In this document: positions 5,497 through 8,760 of the stretch, in pieces | Layout: every line of letters begins with the position of its first letter | Position numbering within the stretch: position 1 is the first letter of the stretch | Assembly: GCA_023439605.1 (NCBI GenBank) | Contig: JAEXNS010000005.1 | Span: forward strand, 1-8,760 | DNA length: 8,760 nucleotides | Origin: Bacillota bacterium | GTDB lineage: Bacteria > Bacillota > Clostridia > Oscillospirales > Ruminococcaceae | Direction of reading: 5' to 3' | Program-made: the position numbers and the translations under genes | Notes under the pieces: generated by a model | The model's input: the letters and a program-made list of their open reading frames with translations, nothing else | What the model was told of the DNA's origin: nothing | Databases searched by the model: none

Positions 5497-6480
5497 TTAT
5501 TGACGATGAATGTGTTGTTGTTGGTTATAGAAGCAAGGTCTATCTTTACCATTGTATTTTGCATTTAGAACAGCAATATCAGCTGATTTTAATAGCTCTT
5601 CTGAAGTCCTAGCATCTTGTGGATAAGTTGTGATACCATAACTCATGGTGGCACGTAAAGGCACTCCATTGATTACAACAGGCTCAGAAATAGCTGTACG
5701 CATTCTATCTACAAAACTTAAAATAGTACCTTCGGACATATTTCCTTGTAGAATAACACCAAATTCATTTCCGCCAATTCTTGCAATAAAATTAGAGGTT
5801 CCACAGACTAATTTTAATCTATCTGCAAACGATGACAAGATAGAGTCTCCTGAATTATGTCCATATGTATCATTGATATTTTTGAAGTTATCAATATCAG
5901 TGTAGATTATAGTAAAAGGAACATTTCCAGCTGTGTTTATTAATTCATCGATTTTATCTATAAATAGCTGTCTGTTTGCTAAGCCAGTTAGAACATCATA
6001 GTATGCAAGGAAAGTAAGTTTCTTGTCTTTTTCTTGAATTACTCTATTTCGTTCAGTTAATTGAGCATTACTAGCAGAAAGTTCTTGGTTTGTTTTTGAT
6101 ATTTTTTGTGCATAAAGATATATTATAGTTATTATAACTATAGTACATAATGGAATTAATACACCAGGTGCGGCATTTGGGTTTTTTTCTATTACAAGAC
6201 TTATTAAAGCAACAAATAAACAGTTTAAACCGTTTAAGATTGAAGCGGTATAAAAACCTTTTTTAGGAACGTTTACAACCATAAAAGTTGAAACTAAAAC
6301 TTGTAATTGTGCTATTACACCATTGATTGCCAATCTAGACATACCACCATTTACATTGGGGATTTGTGCTGCATTTCTTTGATTTGCAGTTTGAAATGCA
6401 AATAAACCAATAAAAATCAAAATTCCTAAAATTAGATAAGCAGCATCTTTTAAACCGCTTTTTTTCTCGATATTTTCCAT
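5497..6480 (-). CDS. Membrane-bound GGDEF-domain protein with GGNEF motif
   Basis: A 327-residue protein. Four hydrophobic segments (about 12-30, 52-70, 76-97, 105-124) form an N-terminal membrane domain. A short polar coiled-coil linker (128-155, QELSASNAQLTERNRVIQEK) leads to a GGDEF domain (about 157-320). Domain motifs are DVLTGLANR (162-170), YTDIDNFKNINDTYGHNSGD (193-212) and RIGGNEFGVIL with GGNEF at 236-240. Active diguanylate cyclases make c-di-GMP from two GTP and need Asp or Glu at the third motif position to hold metal; here it is Asn. The inhibitory RxxD site five residues before the motif is also absent (GTSN). The protein may be inactive, weak, or a GTP/c-di-GMP-responsive sensor. 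The end of the domain keeps the usual SYGI and ADIAVLNAK motifs. It is first of two genes read from the promoter at 6583-6611. Confidence 0.9.
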   Translation of the reverse strand: MENIEKKSGLKDAAYLILGILIFIGLFAFQTANQRNAAQIPNVNGGMSRLAINGVIAQLQVLVSTFMVVNVPKKGFYTASILNGLNCLFVALISLVIEKNPNAAPGVLIPLCTIVIITIIYLYAQKISKTNQELSASNAQLTERNRVIQEKDKKLTFLAYYDVLTGLANRQLFIDKIDELINTAGNVPFTIIYTDIDNFKNINDTYGHNSGDSILSSFADRLKLVCGTSNFIARIGGNEFGVILQGNMSEGTILSFVDRMRTAISEPVVINGVPLRATMSYGITTYPQDARTSEELLKSADIAVLNAKYNGKDRPCFYNQQQHIHRQ

Positions 6481-6485
6481 AAATT

Positions 6486-6490
6486 CCTCC
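6486..6490 (-). promoter_or_regulatory. RBS of the GGDEF gene
   Basis: GGAGG on the - strand, 5 nt before the ATG at 6480. This is a consensus-strength site that supports the chosen start. Confidence 0.8.
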
Positions 6491-6516
6491 GTTAATATAT
6501 ATATTTTCGTTAAAAT

Positions 6517-6558
6517 ATAAGATGAATAGATTGAGTAAATAAATACATTCCATCTTAT
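6517..6558 (-). other. Hairpin in the 5' leader of the GGDEF transcript
   Basis: ATAAGATG (6517-6524) pairs with CATCTTAT (6551-6558) and continues through AAT/ATT with one bulged base. It lies about 18 nt into the predicted transcript and roughly 25 nt before the ribosome site. There is no T run, so it is not a terminator; it may be a 5' stabilising stem or a protein-binding palindrome. Confidence 0.5.
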
Positions 6559-6582
6559 TTTATATTGATTTATAACATTATA

Positions 6583-6611
6583 ATTATATTATAAAAGTAT
6601 CATTTTGTCAA
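6583..6611 (-). promoter_or_regulatory. Sigma-A promoter of the GGDEF / Asn-rich operon
   Basis: On the - strand a perfect TTGACA (-35, 6606-6611) and a perfect TATAAT (-10, 6583-6588) are 17 bp apart. Transcription should start near 6576, giving a leader of about 95 nt before the GGDEF ATG. The flanks are very AT-rich. The whole gap between the GGDEF and ligase genes (6481-6813) holds this promoter, the leader hairpin, an AT-rich inverted repeat and the ligase terminator; no gene is seen in it. Confidence 0.85.
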
Positions 6612-6672
6612 TCATTAATCAATCTATTTATGCCAATTGTAAATGAATAAAAAATATAATATTTAATATAAT

Positions 6673-6708
6673 AATACATAAATATCAATTATATTACATT
6701 TATGTATT
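6673..6708. repeat. AT-rich inverted repeat upstream of the GGDEF promoter
   Basis: AATACATAAAT (6673-6683) and ATTTATGTATT (6698-6708) are perfect 11-bp inverted copies around a 14-bp spacer, with weaker symmetry extending outward. It is centred about 80 bp upstream of the -35 box. It could be a regulator site, but such palindromes are common by chance in very AT-rich DNA. Confidence 0.35.
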
Positions 6709-6778
6709 TAAATTATTATAATATTAGTGAATAGAACAAAAATGCAGTTATTATTAAAAAAAAATTTATTAAAATCGT

Positions 6779-6814
6779 AAAAAATGGGCTTATTGAAAAA
6801 TAAGCCCATTTTTT
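6779..6814. terminator. Intrinsic terminator of the ligase operon
   Basis: A perfect 16-bp stem, AAAAAATGGGCTTATT with its complement, closes a 4-nt loop (GAAA on +, TTTC on -). The A/T arms give T runs on both strands, and its edge overlaps the ligase stop codon (6814-6816). It ends the - strand operon and could also stop + strand transcription. Confidence 0.88.
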
Positions 6815-8382
6815 TAAGATTTAAAATCTGCGGTTGACAATTGTTCATTTGCTATTTCTTTTAATTTTGAAAAGCTAACTTTTCCCACTCCTGGATTTTT
6901 AGGAATAGCATCTATAAATGTAACTTGATCTGGTAACATATAATAAGGAAGATGCTCTTTGCATTTATGTTTAATATCCTTTAGTGAAATATCCTCATCT
7001 TGAGTTTTAACAACAAAAGCCCAAATCATTTCCCCAAACAAAGGATGAGGAACACCTACTACGCCTGAGTCTTGAACACCGTGGATAGAGTTAATTGTAT
7101 TTTGAACAACTATTGGAGAAATTGATTTTCCACCACGTTTTATAAAGTATTTTTTTCGACCTAATAAAGTTATTGTAGAATCAGTCTCTTTTCGAGCTAT
7201 ATCTCCAGTTTTGAACCATCCATCTTCAAATACATCCATAGCATCGTCAACTTTATTTAAATACCCTCTTACAACATTTGGACCTTTTACGTAAAGTTCA
7301 CCTTCTTCGCCGTAAGGGACTGAATTGCCACTTTCGTCTTTTACATCAATTATATTATCAGCATTTTTGGCAAGACTTAAAGTGGCTAGGTGATTTATTT
7401 GATCTGTATCTAAATCTATGTTCACGTACATAAAGGTATTACATGTTTCAACTAATCCATATCCATTACAGTGATATTTTAAATTTGGAAACATTTCACG
7501 TAAGCGAGTTAAAAGTGATTTTGAACAAAAGTCCATTCCAGATGATACTTTTATAACAGAAGATAGGTCAAAATTATGTTTATCCTTAAAAAGCAGTAGA
7601 GATTCATAGTAGGCAGGCGGAGAGCATATTTCATTGCACGTATGCCTTTCTATTAACTCTAAATATTTTAACGGAGACATATCAGCTGAATATACAATTT
7701 CTGTTCCTGAAAAAAGCAAACCACAAATAACAAGAACAACAGAAGTTGAAAGTGGAAAAGCCACATTGCTTATCATTTGGATATCGGATGATGTCATTTC
7801 CATAGATGCAATCATTTCAGAACCAACATTTTGTTGTGTCATCATAACTAATTTAGGAATACCAGTAGTTCCAGAACTAGAAGCAATAAGAAGTGGGAGT
7901 TCGGCAGGAGGATTTTTTAATATAAAATCATTTAAATCAATGGATGAATTGTTTTCGCCATATATACTATCAAAATCATCCGACTTTTCAATGACAGCAA
8001 TTTTTACATTATACTCTTGCATTTCAGCACTTTTCTTAATGCCTTCTAATTGATCTATGTTAGTTATAATCAATCCTACTTTGGAATTTTTAAAAATCGA
8101 TATTTTACCCATGTGAGGAATTCCTGCAAAAATAGGAACAGCGTATGCACCTATTTTGGCTATCGCCATAAACAGAGGGATCACATCTATGCAGTTAGGT
8201 AAAGTATAGCCTACTCCAAAACCAGTTTTTGCACCTAATGCAACTAAATGTTTTGCTATTTCATTAACTCTTTTGTCAAATCTAGCTACGTTTAAAGTTT
8301 TGTCTTCAAAATAAATCATGTTTTTTTGTGGGCTAGATTTAGCTATAAATTCATCATAAATTGCATTGAAATTATTTACCAT
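6814..8382 (-). CDS. Stand-alone ANL-superfamily acyl/aryl-AMP ligase
   Basis: A full-length 522-residue adenylating enzyme. Motifs: P-loop SSSGTTGIPK (168-177, A3), NGYGLVET (306-313, A5), GELYVKGPNVVRGY (361-374), GWFKTGDIA (388-396, A7), GRKKYFIKRGGKSISP (408-423, hinge/A8) and PKNPGVGK with catalytic Lys501 (A10). The family activates a carboxylic acid with ATP to the acyl-AMP and passes it to CoA or the phosphopantetheine of a carrier protein. The substrate cannot be read from the sequence. No carrier or condensation domain is attached, so it is a free-standing loader. It overlaps the preceding type II thioesterase gene by 11 bp, which favours a peptide/polyketide or carrier-protein pathway over ordinary fatty-acid degradation. 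AGAGGTG (8387-8393) lies 4 nt before its ATG, inside the thioesterase gene, so translation is probably coupled. It is the last gene of its operon. Confidence 0.9.
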   Translation of the reverse strand: MVNNFNAIYDEFIAKSSPQKNMIYFEDKTLNVARFDKRVNEIAKHLVALGAKTGFGVGYTLPNCIDVIPLFMAIAKIGAYAVPIFAGIPHMGKISIFKNSKVGLIITNIDQLEGIKKSAEMQEYNVKIAVIEKSDDFDSIYGENNSSIDLNDFILKNPPAELPLLIASSSGTTGIPKLVMMTQQNVGSEMIASMEMTSSDIQMISNVAFPLSTSVVLVICGLLFSGTEIVYSADMSPLKYLELIERHTCNEICSPPAYYESLLLFKDKHNFDLSSVIKVSSGMDFCSKSLLTRLREMFPNLKYHCNGYGLVETCNTFMYVNIDLDTDQINHLATLSLAKNADNIIDVKDESGNSVPYGEEGELYVKGPNVVRGYLNKVDDAMDVFEDGWFKTGDIARKETDSTITLLGRKKYFIKRGGKSISPIVVQNTINSIHGVQDSGVVGVPHPLFGEMIWAFVVKTQDEDISLKDIKHKCKEHLPYYMLPDQVTFIDAIPKNPGVGKVSFSKLKEIANEQLSTADFKS

Positions 8383-8760
8383 TTAACACCTCTTCATTCA
8401 TTATATTGTTTATACAGGAACAAATATACTCTTTATTTTTATTGTAATAAAAATGATCCCCATCAAATTCATGCAATGTACATTTTTTTGTTGTGCATAA
8501 ATTCCAATCAATTAAATCCTTTCTGTTTTTTATCATCGTGTCTTTATTGCCATAAAAAACATGGATGTTAAAATCAAATTTATCATCTTTGCTCTGACAA
8601 ACATAGTCTTCGGCCATTTTGACATCTGATTTTAGGACAGGCATTATCATTTGCAATATTTGTTTATTATGCATAATTTCTTCAGGAATGCCATTTAAAC
8701 TAGAAAAATTATCTATAAACGATTCATCATCAAGGTGAGAAATTATAGTGTGTTCATAAG
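8372..8760 (-). CDS. Type II thioesterase, C-terminal part
   Basis: Open to the right edge of the window, so the 5' part is missing (129 codons plus stop visible). The sequence matches the C-terminal half of type II thioesterases (GrsT/SrfAD class, alpha/beta hydrolases). It reads ISHLDDESFIDNFSSLNGIP, then EEI, a lid-type helix ending VLKSDVKMAEDYV, a strand NIHVFYGNKDTM with the likely catalytic Asp, LIDWNLCTTKKCTLHEFDGD, and DHFYY with the likely catalytic His. The catalytic Ser (GHSxG) would lie outside the window. These enzymes remove wrong acyl groups from carrier proteins of NRPS/PKS lines. The Met at 8672-8674 is internal, not a start, since family sequence continues upstream. The stop overlaps the ligase start by 11 bp. 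Confidence 0.88.
   Translation of the reverse strand, partial: YEHTIISHLDDESFIDNFSSLNGIPEEIMHNKQILQMIMPVLKSDVKMAEDYVCQSKDDKFDFNIHVFYGNKDTMIKNRKDLIDWNLCTTKKCTLHEFDGDHFYYNKNKEYICSCINNIMNEEVLNGK

Noticed and set aside
7634..8053. 139-codon + strand frame inside the ligase gene
   Set aside because: It lies entirely opposite conserved ANL motifs, including the A3 P-loop, with no recognisable protein and no good start signal.
8326..8571. 81-codon + strand frame over the ligase/thioesterase junction
   Set aside because: Composition is Cys/Tyr/Asn-rich without motifs; both - strand genes here are clear family members.

Overview
The window is AT-rich, with compact genes, Shine-Dalgarno sites of the GGAGG type and a near-consensus sigma-A promoter. 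This points to a low-GC Gram-positive anaerobe, most likely a gut or rumen Clostridia-type Firmicute. That placement is inferred from gene content (BspA-type LRR protein, TerY-P triad, GGDEF protein, small NRPS/PKS-type enzymes); no rRNA or other marker is present.

Left part (1-3930, + strand): the 3' end of a BspA-type leucine-rich-repeat gene is followed after 38 bp by a kinase with a zinc ribbon (454-1797). Next come a TerY-like von Willebrand A protein (1810-2595) and a PP2C phosphatase (best start TTG at 2793, end 3731). Together these three form a TerY-P phosphorylation triad. A strong bidirectional terminator (3872-3930) closes the unit. The kinase has Gly where the catalytic-loop Asn is expected.

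The most unusual signal is a pair of directly repeated elements of about 125 bp, at 2609-2733 and 3745-3870. Each begins 13 nt after a stop codon (VWA and PP2C). By hand alignment they are about three quarters identical over 119 columns. Both fold into the same small hairpin followed by a three-way junction, and at least one closing-helix pair changes on both sides (A-U to G-C). I do not recognise them as a known riboswitch or mobile element.

Middle part (3937-6480, - strand): a two-gene unit is read from a promoter at 6583-6611. The first gene is a four-helix membrane protein with a degenerate GGDEF domain (GGNEF, no I-site). The second has an N-terminal domain resembling cytidine deaminase with every zinc and catalytic residue replaced, then a very long Asn/Gln/Pro/Tyr-rich tail and a basic C-terminus. 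Both look like non-catalytic, sensor- or scaffold-type proteins.

Right part (6779-8760, - strand): a stand-alone ANL-superfamily adenylating enzyme overlaps by 11 bp the end of a type II thioesterase gene that runs off the right edge. This looks like the 3' end of a nonribosomal peptide/polyketide or acyl-carrier-protein pathway, closed by a hairpin terminator over the ligase stop codon.
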